DNA of 64,000 nucleotides from Devosia riboflavina (GCF_000743575.1 NZ_JQGC01000009.1:1-64000); one strand, 5' to 3'; shown: positions 52,419 to 61,977, counted from the stretch's first letter. Notes: generated from the letters alone by a model not told the origin. Numbers and translations are program-made.

Positions 52419-53057
52419 TTGGATATTTCGCACATTCTGATCGACCCAACCTTTTTCAAGGGCGGCATCCGCATCGTTCACTTCATCGGCCTGGCCCTGG
52501 GCCTCGGCACGGCGACCTTTCTCGACCTGATGATCATGCGCTTCATGCTGCGCAACAAGATCCGCCGCTCGCATGCCGAAGCCTTCGAATTCGGCACCAA
52601 GGTGGTGACGGCCGGGCTCGTTATGCTCTGGATCAGCGGCCTCGGCTTTCTCATCTACTATTGGGCTTTCGACCCGGAAAAGCTGGGCAATCCAAAAATC
52701 TGGGCCAAACTCTGCATTGTCGGCGTGCTCACGGCCAATGCCGTCTACCTGCACAAGCTGGTGCTCCCCATGGTGCAATCGCAGGTTTCCAAAACCCTCT
52801 TCGGCGGCCTCACGCTGGGCCAGCGCCTGCAAATGGTGATTGGCGGCACGACCTCGGTCACCGCCTGGTACGTGCCCGTGGCGCTCGCCACCATTCCACA
52901 ATTCAACAACTCGATCGCCGCCCAACACCTCTGGGCCATCTTCTGCGGCCTGCTTATCCTCGCCAACGCCCTGTCGGCCGGCACCCTATTGGCGCTCGAA
53001 AGCATCCGCCTGCGCGATCAACGCCAAAACGCCCGAGGCGAAATGCTGGCGGGGTGA
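52419..53057 (+). CDS. Membrane protein, unknown function
   Basis: This is a 212-residue protein with about five hydrophobic helices (about 20-45, 65-90, 103-120, 150-170, 180-200) and charged loops with histidines (HIL, IVHFIGLALG, LHKLVLP). It may belong to a DUF2269/CopD-like membrane group, but no signature is certain. The TTG at 52419 has AAGGAG 5 bases upstream and is preferred; an in-frame ATG at 52404 is the alternative. Confidence 0.65.
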   Translation: MDISHILIDPTFFKGGIRIVHFIGLALGLGTATFLDLMIMRFMLRNKIRRSHAEAFEFGTKVVTAGLVMLWISGLGFLIYYWAFDPEKLGNPKIWAKLCIVGVLTANAVYLHKLVLPMVQSQVSKTLFGGLTLGQRLQMVIGGTTSVTAWYVPVALATIPQFNNSIAAQHLWAIFCGLLILANALSAGTLLALESIRLRDQRQNARGEMLAG

Positions 53058-53141
53058 CGCGCGTTTCCCCGATAAGGCGCGTCACTCGCGCAACAAAATC
53101 GTCCCGACGTGCGGGATAAGCGACAAATAAGGAAGAAAAAC

Positions 53142-53216
<75 letters not shown>

Positions 53217-53340
53217 ATCGTAAAGGGCGCCGGCAGGTTTCTGCGGCGACGGGCGCTCTACTGCCATAGGGATTCACTCGACGCAAGCGCAAAAAACGCC
53301 TATCAACGCCCTCTGTGAATCACCGATTGCCAGGAAGGCG

Positions 53341-53490
53341 ATGAGTAAGTCGAACGAAGCTGCTGCCCGCGAGCAAAGATTAGCCGCAAAGCTTCGCGAG
53401 AACCTCAAGCGTCGAAAGGATCAGGCCAGGGCTCGCGCTGCCCGGGATGATGCTCCGGCACCCGAAACGATCGCGGTCAAGAAACCGTAA
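53341..53490 (+). CDS. Small basic protein upstream of murA, unknown function
   Basis: This is a 49-residue, strongly charged peptide: MSKSNEAAAREQRLAAKLRE, then NLKRRKDQARARAARDD. AGGAAGG lies just before the ATG. A short K/R-rich peptide of this pattern appears before murA in other Hyphomicrobiales as far as I recall. Function is unknown; the arginine-rich helix could bind nucleic acid. Confidence 0.65.
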   Translation: MSKSNEAAAREQRLAAKLRENLKRRKDQARARAARDDAPAPETIAVKKP

Positions 53491-53626
53491 ATCATTTTCG
53501 GGCGTATTCAGGAACGTCACATATTCGCATGAGCGCGGCTGGTCTGGCTTACGTGGCAACGAAGACCTCGCCTACCTCCTCCACAGGTAGAAGGCCCAGA
53601 TAGGGCCGGTTCAGAGGAACCATTTC

Positions 53627-54919
53627 ATGGATCGTATTCGTTTGGTCGGCGGCAATCCGCTCAACGGGGATATCGTCATTTCGGGCGCCAAGAATGCCGC
53701 CCTGCCCCTGATGATCGCATCGCTGCTGACCGATGAGCCGCTAGTGCTCACCAATGTTCCCCGTCTTGCCGACGTCAAGCAGCTCGAACGCATACTCGAG
53801 AATCACGGCGTCGATATCGCCGTGCACGGTCGCCGTCGCGGCGAATCGGATGGCGTCGGCCAGCGCATGACCTTTCATGCCGCCGATATCGTCGATACTA
53901 CCGCGCCTTATGATCTCGTCTCAAAAATGCGCGCCAGTTTCTGGGTCATCGGGCCGCTGCTGGCCCGCTGCCACGAGGCCCGCGTGTCTCTCCCTGGCGG
54001 TTGTGCCATCGGCACGCGCCCGGTCGATCTCTTTCTCTTTGGCCTGAAGGAACTCGGCGCCGAGATCGATATCGACGAGGGCTATGTGGTGGCCCGCGCG
54101 CCCAAGGGCGGCCTTGTCGGCAATCGCATCGTGTTCCCCAAGGTGTCGGTGGGCGCGACGCACACGCTGCTGATGGCTGCGACCCTCGCCAAGGGCACGA
54201 CGGTCATCGAGAATGCGGCGCAGGAGCCTGAGATCACCAATGTCGCCGAGTGCCTCGTTGCCATGGGCGCCAAGATTTCGGGCATCGGCACGCGCACGCT
54301 GACCATTGAAGGCGTCGAAAAGCTGCATGGCGCGAGCGTGGAAGTCATTCCCGACCGCATCGAGACCGGTACCTTTGCCATGGCTGCGGCCATGACCGGC
54401 GGCGACGTGCTGCTGCGTGGCGCGCGCCCCGAGCACCTGCAATCGGCGCTCGATATCCTGGCTCGCACCGGCGTCGACCTGACCACGGAAGCCGACGGTA
54501 TCCGCGTCAAGCGCAATGGCAATGGCATCCAGCCGGTCGATATCGAAACCCACCCCTTCCCGGGTTTCCCGACCGACTTGCAGGCCCAGTTCATGGCCTT
54601 GATGACCATGAGCCAGGGCACGAGCCATGTGCGCGAGACCATTTTCGAGAACCGCTACATGCACGTGGCCGAACTCGCCCGTTTTGGAGCCGATATTGCC
54701 GTCGATGGACAAGTGGCGACCATTCAGGGCAAGTCCCAGCTCAAGGGCGCGCAGGTGATGGCGACCGATCTTCGCGCTTCGGTGTCGCTGGTGATTGCCG
54801 GCCTCGCCGCCAAGGGCGAAACCATCGTCAACCGCATCTATCACCTCGATCGCGGCTTTGAACGGCTCGAAGACAAGCTGTCGCGCTGTGGCGCGGAGAT
54901 CGAGCGGCTCGCTGGCTAA
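53627..54919 (+). CDS. murA: UDP-N-acetylglucosamine 1-carboxyvinyltransferase
   Basis: This is a 430-residue cytoplasmic enzyme that adds enolpyruvyl to UDP-GlcNAc in the first committed step of peptidoglycan synthesis. It has [20 protein letters not shown] (Lys22, Asn23), the catalytic Cys in [14 protein letters not shown] (Cys126) and [18 protein letters not shown]. Having Cys, not Asp, at that site predicts fosfomycin sensitivity of the enzyme. A strong terminator follows. Confidence 0.97.
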   Translation: MDRIRLVGGNPLNGDIVISGAKNAALPLMIASLLTDEPLVLTNVPRLADVKQLERILENHGVDIAVHGRRRGESDGVGQRMTFHAADIVDTTAPYDLVSKMRASFWVIGPLLARCHEARVSLPGGCAIGTRPVDLFLFGLKELGAEIDIDEGYVVARAPKGGLVGNRIVFPKVSVGATHTLLMAATLAKGTTVIENAAQEPEITNVAECLVAMGAKISGIGTRTLTIEGVEKLHGASVEVIPDRIETGTFAMAAAMTGGDVLLRGARPEHLQSALDILARTGVDLTTEADGIRVKRNGNGIQPVDIETHPFPGFPTDLQAQFMALMTMSQGTSHVRETIFENRYMHVAELARFGADIAVDGQVATIQGKSQLKGAQVMATDLRASVSLVIAGLAAKGETIVNRIYHLDRGFERLEDKLSRCGAEIERLAG

Positions 54920-54943
54920 GGCCTGACGACAACGCCGATTTTT

Positions 54944-54980
54944 GGGGCTTCCGGTACGCGCCGGAAGCCCCTTTGTTTTT
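54944..54980 (+). terminator. Rho-independent terminator of murA
   Basis: GGGGCTTCCGG pairs with CCGGAAGCCCC around TACGCG and is followed by TTTGTTTTT, 24 bases after the murA stop. Confidence 0.9.
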
Positions 54981-55002
54981 CGGGGCACGACCACCGTTCA
55001 GT

Positions 55003-55077
55003 CGTCACCACCGGGCTTGTCCCGGTGGTCCATGCGGAGGCGAGATGGATTGCCGGGACAAGCCCGGCAATGACGAC
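55003..55077. repeat. Dispersed palindromic repeat, family R4
   Basis: CGTCACCACCGGGCTTGTCC and CCGGGACAAGCCCGGCAATGACG are inverted around GGTCCATGCGGAGGCGAGAT. It is the reverse of the other R4 copies. Confidence 0.9.
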
Positions 55078-55104
55078 AGGAAGAGGGAGGCTTCGTTACC
55101 TCGC

Positions 55105-56241
55105 TCAGTCCAGCGTCTGCCGATAGCGCAGCATGGCGATGACGGTGATCACCAGCACGATCACCCCCAGCGCCGTCAGTTCCGCCGTCACATCGAACGT
55201 CCCAGCGCCCTTCAGCATCACCTTGCGGATCAGCCGGATGAAATGCGTCGCCGGCACGCCGGTGCCGATGGCCTGGGCCCAGCCGGGCATGCCGGCGAAG
55301 GGGAACATGAAGCCCGAAAGCAGGATCGAGGGCAAAATGGTGAAAAAGCTCAACTGCATGGCCTGCATCTGGTTTTTCGCCACGGTGGAGATGAGAAACC
55401 CCAGCGCCAGATTGCCCAGCACGAAGAGATTGAAGCCGAAGAAGAAGGCGCTGAACGTGCCGGTGAACGGCACCTGGAACACAGCGAAGGCGGCGACGAG
55501 AAAAACCGCGGTCTGCACATAGCCGACAAAGACATAGGGCAGGATTTTGCCCAGCATGACTTCCAGCGGCGTCACCGGTGTGGAAATCAGCATTTCCATG
55601 GTGCCGCGCTCGCGCTCCTTGACGATGGCGACGGCCGTGATCATCACCATGGTCATGGAGAGGATGATGGCGAGCAGCCCCGGGACGATATTGGTCGAGG
55701 TTTTGCCCTCGGGATTATATTGCCGATGGACGATCACCTCAAAAGGCAGCGGCGCGCCGGCGGCGGGGGAGAGCGGGCCGGTGAGGGTCTGGGCGATGGC
55801 GCCATTGACGATGCCGCTCATGGCCGCCGCGGCGCCGCTGACGGCTGAGGGGTCGGAAGCATCGGCGGCGATAAGAAGATTGGGCCGCAAACCGCGCACC
55901 ACGTCGCGCTCGAAATCGGCGGGGATGACGACGACGAAATTCGCTTCGCCCCGCCGCAGTGCTTCCTCGCCGGCATCGGGACCACGCACCTGGCCGATGA
56001 AATCGAAATAGCCCGACGTATCCATACCCGCGAGCAACGCCCGGGTCAGTGGACCATCGTCGTTGACCTCCACCAGCGTCGGCAGGTGTCGCGGATCGGC
56101 GTTGATGGCGAAGCCGAAGAGCATGAGCTGGATGATGGGCAGGCCGATCATCATCCCAAAAGTGACGCGGTCGCGCCGCATCTGGATGAACTCTTTCCAG
56201 AGAACGGCAACGAAGCGGCTCAATGAGAAGCGCAGGTTCAT
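55105..56241 (-). CDS. ABC-2 type export permease
   Basis: This is a 378-residue permease of the YhhJ/YbhR type: one N-terminal helix (about 22-45), a large periplasmic domain (about 46-170), and five further helices (about 180-375). NIVPGLLAIILSMTMVMITAVAIVKERERGTMEMLISTPV is the conserved ABC-2 region. It is the last gene of the TetR-HlyD-ATPase-permease operon and overlaps the ATPase stop. Only one permease gene is present, so it probably works as a homodimer. Confidence 0.92.
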   Translation of the reverse strand: MNLRFSLSRFVAVLWKEFIQMRRDRVTFGMMIGLPIIQLMLFGFAINADPRHLPTLVEVNDDGPLTRALLAGMDTSGYFDFIGQVRGPDAGEEALRRGEANFVVVIPADFERDVVRGLRPNLLIAADASDPSAVSGAAAAMSGIVNGAIAQTLTGPLSPAAGAPLPFEVIVHRQYNPEGKTSTNIVPGLLAIILSMTMVMITAVAIVKERERGTMEMLISTPVTPLEVMLGKILPYVFVGYVQTAVFLVAAFAVFQVPFTGTFSAFFFGFNLFVLGNLALGFLISTVAKNQMQAMQLSFFTILPSILLSGFMFPFAGMPGWAQAIGTGVPATHFIRLIRKVMLKGAGTFDVTAELTALGVIVLVITVIAMLRYRQTLD

Positions 56242-57176
56242 GCCGCGTCCCGCGAGAAATTGTCCCGCGCCCCCGCCATGAGATAGATGAAGGCCTCTTC
56301 AAGCCCCGCCGGCACCTCGCTCCAGCGCTGTCTTTTGTGATTTTGGAATTTTGCAACGGTAGCGGCCAGGGCCGCAGCATCGGTGCCCGAGACATGCAGC
56401 GCCGAGCCGAACCGTGCCACCTGATCGACGCCCGGCTGGCCCTTGAGCGCATCTTCCAGCGCTACCAGTTCCGGCCCCTCCGCCCGCCAGGTGGTCAGCC
56501 CCACCATGGTCGGAATTTCCGTCGCCCGCCCGTCGATCAGCTTTTTGCCATAGGCGATATAGGTGATGAAATCGCACTGGATGGCTTCGTCCATGTAGTG
56601 CGTCGAGACCAGCACGGTCACGCCGGCCTTGGAAAGCCGCCGGATTTCGTCCCAGAAATCGCGTCGCGCCTTCGGGTCGACACCCGCCGTCGGCTCATCG
56701 AGCAGCAGCAGTTTGGGATCGTGAATGAGGCACGCCGCCAGCGCCAGCCGCTGCTTCCAGCCACCCGACAGCGTTCCGGCCAATTGCCCCGCGCGGTCAG
56801 CCAGCCCGAGATCGGCCAGCGCGCCATCGACGCGGCTCTTGCGATCCTTCACCCGATACATCCGCGCCACAAAATCGAGATTCTCGCGGATCGTCAGATC
56901 CTCATAAAGGCTGAATTTCTGGGTCATGTAGCCCACCTCAGCCTTGATCTTCCCCGCCTCGCGCCGCACGTCAAAGCCTAGGCATTGCCCCTCGCCCTCG
57001 TCGGGCAGCAGCAGGCCGCAGAGCATGCGAATGGTCGTGGTCTTGCCCGAGCCGTTGGGCCCCAAAAATCCATAAATGGCGCCCTTGGACACGGCGATGT
57101 CGAAATGATCGACCACCGTCTTGTCGCCAAACCGCTTGGTCAGCCCGCGCACGTCGATGACGCGTTCCTCGCTCAT
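56238..57176 (-). CDS. ABC transporter ATP-binding protein (ABC-2 export)
   Basis: This is a 312-residue ATPase with Walker A GPNGSGKTT, signature LSGGWKQRLALA (the usual Q replaced by W), Walker B LLLLDEPTAGVD and H-loop STHYMDEA. The C-terminal extension (about 235-312) is typical of YbhF-type exporters. It starts 3 bases inside the HlyD stop region, giving translational coupling. Confidence 0.93.
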   Translation of the reverse strand: MSEERVIDVRGLTKRFGDKTVVDHFDIAVSKGAIYGFLGPNGSGKTTTIRMLCGLLLPDEGEGQCLGFDVRREAGKIKAEVGYMTQKFSLYEDLTIRENLDFVARMYRVKDRKSRVDGALADLGLADRAGQLAGTLSGGWKQRLALAACLIHDPKLLLLDEPTAGVDPKARRDFWDEIRRLSKAGVTVLVSTHYMDEAIQCDFITYIAYGKKLIDGRATEIPTMVGLTTWRAEGPELVALEDALKGQPGVDQVARFGSALHVSGTDAAALAATVAKFQNHKRQRWSEVPAGLEEAFIYLMAGARDNFSRDAA

Positions 57177-58108
57177 GGCAGCACGGTCACCGGCTGGCCC
57201 GGCTGCAGCTTTGCTGCATCGTCGAGCCGTGCTTCGACGAGATAGACAAGCCGACTGCGCTCCTCGGTCGAATAGATCACAGGCGGCGTCGTCTGCGCTT
57301 CGCTCGCGATATGCACCACGGTCGCCGCCATATCCGCGCAGCCATCGCAGGTGACCGTCACCGCCTGCCCAACGGAAAGCGCGGACCGCGCCGTCTCGGG
57401 CACGAAGAACCGCGCCTCGAGCGCGTGAGCCGGCAGAATGGAGGCAATCGGTGTGCCCACGGCCGCCACTTCGCCCACGGCATAATAGAGTTTTTCGATT
57501 GTTCCCGCCGCGGGCGCATGCACCTGCCGTTCGCCGAGATCAAGCCGCGCGCCCTCGGCATCGGCCTCCGCCGCGGCGAGATTTGCTTCCGCCGCCACCT
57601 GCTGGCCTGAGCGCGCCGGCAGTTCGGCCACCGCCAGTTGCGCCTTCAATTGGCTCACCTGCGACTCGGCCGAAGCCAGCGCATTGCGATCCACCTCCAC
57701 CTTCGCCGCCGAAACCGTGCCCGCCTTTTCAAGCTGCTCGCTGCGCGCGAGGTTGGTCCGCGCCAGCCCCAGATCCGCCTCAGCCTTGCTCAGCGAGGCG
57801 CGAATGACATCCAGTTCTTCGCTGCGGCTGCCGGTTTCGAGATTTTCGAGCGTCGCCCGCGCCGCCGCCACCCGCGCCTCGGCCGCCGATAGCAGGGCCT
57901 GCTGCTGGCTCTGGTCGAGCACCAGCAAGAGGTCGCCTTCGGCCACCGCCTGCCCTTCGGCCACGGCGATCTGCGTGATCCGCCCAGCGCTTACCGGCGC
58001 CACATAGACATAGTCGGCCTCAATATAGCCGGTGAAGCCGGCGGGGTCAGCCGACGGGGAAAAGAAAGCCAGGATCGCAGCGAAAAGTCCGCCGAAAAAG
58101 TCGCTCAT
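57173..58108 (-). CDS. HlyD-family periplasmic adaptor
   Basis: This is a 311-residue membrane-fusion protein. The hydrophobic N-terminus (about 3-17) anchors it; GYIEADYVYVAPVSAGRITQIAVAEGQAVAEGDLLLVLD is the first lipoyl half, a long coiled coil lies at about 75-180, and the second half is near VHAPAAGTIEKLYYAVGEV. It links the inner-membrane exporter to the outer membrane, as YbhG does. ATGs overlap on both sides. Confidence 0.92.
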   Translation of the reverse strand: MSDFFGGLFAAILAFFSPSADPAGFTGYIEADYVYVAPVSAGRITQIAVAEGQAVAEGDLLLVLDQSQQQALLSAAEARVAAARATLENLETGSRSEELDVIRASLSKAEADLGLARTNLARSEQLEKAGTVSAAKVEVDRNALASAESQVSQLKAQLAVAELPARSGQQVAAEANLAAAEADAEGARLDLGERQVHAPAAGTIEKLYYAVGEVAAVGTPIASILPAHALEARFFVPETARSALSVGQAVTVTCDGCADMAATVVHIASEAQTTPPVIYSTEERSRLVYLVEARLDDAAKLQPGQPVTVLP

Positions 58109-58749
58109 GGCGTCTCCTCTCCGCCCGCGGGCGAAATGCCGTGAAAGAGAATGTCGAGGTGGTTTTCCACCAGCCGGTCGAGCGCGAGGCCCTCTTCGGG
58201 CCGCACCCCAAAGACTTCGCTCAGCGCCACATGGGCCACGATCGGCCCGACGATCGAGCGCACCGTCATTTCGGGATCGACCTTTCGCAGTTGCCCCGAA
58301 GCGACGCCGCGCGCCACCAGCGCCGTCAGCGCCGGGATCACCTTGCCCAGCACTTCGCGCCGATAGAGTTCGGCAATGGCCGGGAAATTCATGATCTCGC
58401 GCAGGATCAGCCGCGGCACGGCGAGATTGTTGGGATCGGAAAGCAGGTTTTGTAGCGTGTGCACCAGCATGGCGATGGGCAGACGCGGATCGCCTTCGAA
58501 CTGCGCCATATCCGGCAACGCCCGCTCGGCAATCGGCGCCACTGCGCGCCGCACAATCCCCTCCATCAGCGCTTCCTTGGAGGGGAAGTAGAGGTAGACA
58601 GTTCCCTTCGACACACCGGCGCGCCGCGCCACCTCGTCGACCTTCGTGGCGGCAAAACCCTTTTCGGCGAACACGGCCAAAGCCGCATCCAGCATCTCGT
58701 CCGGCCGCGCCTCGGCCCGCCGGCGGAATTTTTTGTCGGTGCTGTTCAT
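58105..58749 (-). CDS. TetR/AcrR-family transcriptional regulator
   Basis: This is a 214-residue regulator. The HTH is near the N-terminus: MLDAALAVFAEKGFAATKVDEVARRAGVSKGTVYLYFPSKEALMEG. The start at 58749 is followed upstream by a palindromic operator; frames extending to 59004 cross an R2 repeat and are rejected. It heads the four-gene exporter operon and overlaps HlyD, so it likely autoregulates export. Confidence 0.92.
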   Translation of the reverse strand: MNSTDKKFRRRAEARPDEMLDAALAVFAEKGFAATKVDEVARRAGVSKGTVYLYFPSKEALMEGIVRRAVAPIAERALPDMAQFEGDPRLPIAMLVHTLQNLLSDPNNLAVPRLILREIMNFPAIAELYRREVLGKVIPALTALVARGVASGQLRKVDPEMTVRSIVGPIVAHVALSEVFGVRPEEGLALDRLVENHLDILFHGISPAGGEETP

Positions 58750-58758
58750 GGGGTGATT

Positions 58759-58782
58759 ATAACTGACTGACTGGTCAGTTAT
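58759..58782. promoter_or_regulatory. TetR operator upstream of the exporter operon
   Basis: ATAACTGAC-N6-GTCAGTTAT has perfect 9-base arms. It lies 10 bases before the TetR gene ATG, and its TGACTGAC core is a common form of TetR sites. It is the only such site in the gap. Confidence 0.7.
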
Positions 58783-58801
58783 CAAGAGACAATCACCGAC
58801 C

Positions 58802-58959
58802 TTCCCCTCTCCCCTTGCGGGAGAGGGACAGACCAACTTTGCGTTCAGCAAATTGGTCAGGGTGAGGGGTATCCATCCTCCGCAGAGGAGCTTGCGACGA
58901 CACCGCATACCCCTCATCCGCCCCTTCGGGGCACCTTCTCCCGCAAGGGGAGAAGGGGA
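58802..58959. repeat. Dispersed palindromic repeat, family R2
   Basis: CTTCCCCTCTCCCCTTGCGG and CTTCTCCCGCAAGGGGAGAAG are inverted, with AATTTGCTGAACGC-type arms at the centre. It separates the exporter operon from the DUF2948 gene. Confidence 0.88.
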
Positions 58960-59064
58960 ACCGGTGCGTGAGACAAGAGCCCCCACTTCCCCCCGAACCC
59001 TCAAGCTTGTAGATCAGCTTCCGCATGACCAAATGTGGCAGAACCAATTTCGCGAGCTGACCCT

Positions 59065-59499
59065 ATGACCGACCTCAAGCTTCTGGCGCTTGATACTGAA
59101 GATCTCGCCGTGCTTTCCGCCCATGTGCAGGATGCCGTCGTGCGCACCGTCGACATGGGCTATGCCCGCGGCGACCGGCGCTTTGCGCTCTTGATGAACC
59201 GCTACGACTGGACCGACGACAAGCCGCGCAGCAAGGGCCTCCGCAAGCGCTCTGGGCTGCATTTCGACCGCGTCGAGAATGTCGCCTATGCCGGCTTCGA
59301 TCCGGCCTCGCCGGAAGGCGTGCTCAACCTCCTGGCGCTGACCTTTACGCCGGCCCCCGATGGCGTTTCCGGCGTGGTGGAAATCACCTTTGCCGGCGGC
59401 GGCACGGTGCGATTGACGGTGGAGGTGCTCGAGGCACGGCTGGCCGATCTTGGTTCCGCCTGGGCCGCGGCGGCAAAGCCGGCACATAAGCTCGACTAA
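59065..59499 (+). CDS. DUF2948-family protein
   Basis: This is a 144-residue protein with the family pattern LKLLALDTEDLAVLSAHVQDAVVRTVDMGYARGDRRFALLMNRYDW at the start and GLRKRSGLHFDRVENVAYAGFD in the middle. The function is unknown. In other Hyphomicrobiales DUF2948 lies beside murA and hisD, and hisD follows here. The ATG at 59065 matches the family start. Confidence 0.85.
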   Translation: MTDLKLLALDTEDLAVLSAHVQDAVVRTVDMGYARGDRRFALLMNRYDWTDDKPRSKGLRKRSGLHFDRVENVAYAGFDPASPEGVLNLLALTFTPAPDGVSGVVEITFAGGGTVRLTVEVLEARLADLGSAWAAAAKPAHKLD

Positions 59500-59515
59500 C
59501 AATGGGGGCTCCCGT

Positions 59516-59623
59516 ACCCCCACCCTTGATCCCTCCCCACAAGGGGGAGGGAGACGAAGGAACCGTGAAGGCTGAGGCTTGCGCCTCCCTCCCCCTTGTG
59601 GGGAGGGAATGAGGGTGGGGGTT
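59516..59623. repeat. Dispersed palindromic repeat, family R1
   Basis: This is a near-identical copy of 7024, 11831 and 27251. It lies in the DUF2948-hisD gap. Confidence 0.9.
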
Positions 59624-59716
59624 GAGAGCCACGAACCCCATTCCCCCTTGCGATCAACCGCCCCATAAGGGATAGATCGCACCATCACGAAATTCCGACG
59701 CTATCCCGGACCGCCA

Positions 59717-61009
59717 ATGCCTCTACGCCTCGACAGCGCCGCTTCTGATTTCGAATCCCGCTTCGTCGAGCTGCTTGCCAGCAAGCGCGAGGCCTCCCAG
59801 GAAGTGGGTGATATCGTCGCCGGGATCATTGCCGATGTCCGCGCCCGTGGCGATGAGGCCGTGGCCGAGCTGACCAACAAGTTCGACAAGGCTGGCGTCA
59901 CCCCGGAAACCCTGCGTTTCTCCGAAGCAGAAATTGCCGAAGCCGCCGCCCGCGTCACCCCCGATGTCCGCGAAGCGCTGCAGACCGCGCATGACCGCAT
60001 CAAGTCGCATCACGAGCGGCAGATGCCCAAGGACGATATCTATACCGATGCGCTCGGCGTCACCCTCGGCTCGCGCTGGACCGCCATCGATGCCGTCGGC
60101 ATCTATGTCCCCGGCGGGCTCGCCTCCTACCCCTCATCGGTGCTGATGAATGCCGTGCCGGCCAAAGTCGCCGGCGTCTCGCGCATCGCCATGGTCGTGC
60201 CCACGCCCAATGGGCAACTGGCCTCGGCCATTCTCTGCGCCGCGCAGATTGCCGGCGTGACGGAAATCTATCGCGTCGGCGGCGCCCAGGCCGTTGCCGC
60301 CCTTGCCTATGGCACCGACGCCATCGCCCGCGTCGACAAGATCATGGGCCCCGGCAATGCCTTCGTTGCCGCCGCCAAGCGCCAGGTCTTTGGTCAGGTC
60401 GGCATCGATCTGATCGCCGGTCCCTCGGAAGTGCTGGTGATAGCAGACCACTCCGCAAACCCCGCCTGGGTCGCAGCCGATCTCATCGCTCAGGCCGAGC
60501 ATGGCGGCGGCGCGCAGTCGATTCTTGTGACGACCGACGAAAGATTGGCTGACGCCGTAGAGGCCGAAGTCGACCGCCAGTTGAGCCTGCTTCCCAAGGA
60601 GTCCATCGGTAGGGAAGGCTGGGACGAGTTCGGTGCCATCATCACTGTCGATTCGCTCGAAACGGCGACCAACCTCGCCAATCGCATCGCTTCCGAGCAC
60701 GTGGAACTGGCCGTGGACGACCCGCAGTCACTGGTCCCGGCCATCCGCCACGCCGGTGCGATCTTTCTGGGCCACCACACGCCGGAAGCCATCGGCGACT
60801 ATGTCGGCGGCTCCAACCATGTCCTGCCGACCGCCCGCTCGGCGCGCTTCGCCTCGGGCCTCGGCGTGCTCGATTTTGTCAAGCGCACCTCAATCCTCGG
60901 CTGCACGCCCTCCTCGCTCTCGGCCCTTGCCGAAGCGGCCGTGACAATCGCCGAAGTCGAAGCGCTCGACGGACACGGGCGCTCCATTTCGATTCGGCTC
61001 AACCGTTGA
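59717..61009 (+). CDS. hisD: Histidinol dehydrogenase
   Basis: This is a 430-residue zinc enzyme that oxidises histidinol to histidine, the last step of histidine synthesis. Conserved parts are IYVPGGLASYPSSVLMNAVPAKVAGV, GPGNAFVAAAKRQVFG, IDLIAGPSEVLVIAD and the metal His/Gln segment AEHGGGAQSILVT. The length fits the family. The next gene (UPF0262 fusion) begins 8 bases later, or in a TTG overlap. Confidence 0.96.
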   Translation: MPLRLDSAASDFESRFVELLASKREASQEVGDIVAGIIADVRARGDEAVAELTNKFDKAGVTPETLRFSEAEIAEAAARVTPDVREALQTAHDRIKSHHERQMPKDDIYTDALGVTLGSRWTAIDAVGIYVPGGLASYPSSVLMNAVPAKVAGVSRIAMVVPTPNGQLASAILCAAQIAGVTEIYRVGGAQAVAALAYGTDAIARVDKIMGPGNAFVAAAKRQVFGQVGIDLIAGPSEVLVIADHSANPAWVAADLIAQAEHGGGAQSILVTTDERLADAVEAEVDRQLSLLPKESIGREGWDEFGAIITVDSLETATNLANRIASEHVELAVDDPQSLVPAIRHAGAIFLGHHTPEAIGDYVGGSNHVLPTARSARFASGLGVLDFVKRTSILGCTPSSLSALAEAAVTIAEVEALDGHGRSISIRLNR

Positions 61010-61017
61010 GCATTTCC

Positions 61018-61977
61018 ATGGGCACAAGCGAGGCGGCATCCAGCACCAATCGTCTGGTCACCGTCACGCTCGACCCCAATACCATCACCTCGATCAACCC
61101 CGACGAAGTGCATGAATGGCGCATTGCCATTTATGACCTCCTCGAATCCAACAGTTTCAGGCCCGCCCGCGTCGCCGCCGAAGGCCCCTATGCGCTCCAC
61201 GTCTCGATCATCGGCAATTCCATCGTGCTCGACGTGCGCCACCCCGAAACCTTTCAGCCGATCGCCGCGCACTACATCTCGCTGACCCCGTTCCGCCGGC
61301 TGATCCGCGATTATTTCCGCATTCGCGACGCCTATTACGAGGCGATCCGCTCGGCGCAGCCCTTCCAGATCGAGACCGTCGATATGGCGCGGCGCGGCAT
61401 GCACAACGAGGCGGCCGAACTTTTGCGCACGCGGCTCCACAACAAGATCATCATCGATCTCAATACCGCGCGCCGCCTCTTCACCCTCATCTGCGCCGTG
61501 CAGCCCTATGCGAGCCGCATTGACGAAGCGACGAGCGAACTGCCCTCCGTGCTCTTCGTCTGCTCGATGAATTCGGTCCGCTCGCCGATTGCCGCCGCGC
61601 TCGCCCGCCAGGCCTTTCCCGGCCGCATCATCGCCCGCTCGGTGGGCGTCAATGGCGGCAAGGCCGACCAGTTCGTGCATGAGGTGATGGAAGAGATCGG
61701 CATTGATATGTCGGTCCACACGCCCCATATTCTCGATGAGCTCGTTGCCAATCGCTTCGATCTCGTCATCACCCTGTCCGATGACGCTCCCGATGCCGTG
61801 GCCAAAAAGGGTCTCGAGGCGGGCGAAATCGAACAATGGACGGTGCCGGACCCCTCGCTCGTCGAGGGTAGTCGCGAGGTAGTTCTGTCGGCCTATCGTG
61901 AACTTCGCGATGGTCTCAGACGCCGCGTTCGTACTCGTTTGGAGCCACTGGTTTCCGGTAGTTCACAAAGCCACTGA
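61018..61977 (+). CDS. UPF0262 protein fused to low-molecular-weight phosphatase domain
   Basis: This is a 319-residue protein. Residues about 10-160 match UPF0262 (VHEWRIAIYDLLESNSFRPARV; LDVRHPETFQPIAAHYISLTPFRRLIRDYFRIRDAYYEAIR). Residues about 176-310 match LMW protein-tyrosine phosphatase/ArsC: VLFVCSMNSVRSPIAAAL is the CX5R P-loop (Cys182, Arg188) and VPDPS holds the general acid (Asp278). In other Hyphomicrobiales the two are separate adjacent genes. No stop lies between them here, so this is a real in-frame fusion. ATG 61018 is used; TTG 61006 overlaps hisD. infA follows. Confidence 0.88.
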   Translation: MGTSEAASSTNRLVTVTLDPNTITSINPDEVHEWRIAIYDLLESNSFRPARVAAEGPYALHVSIIGNSIVLDVRHPETFQPIAAHYISLTPFRRLIRDYFRIRDAYYEAIRSAQPFQIETVDMARRGMHNEAAELLRTRLHNKIIIDLNTARRLFTLICAVQPYASRIDEATSELPSVLFVCSMNSVRSPIAAALARQAFPGRIIARSVGVNGGKADQFVHEVMEEIGIDMSVHTPHILDELVANRFDLVITLSDDAPDAVAKKGLEAGEIEQWTVPDPSLVEGSREVVLSAYRELRDGLRRRVRTRLEPLVSGSSQSH

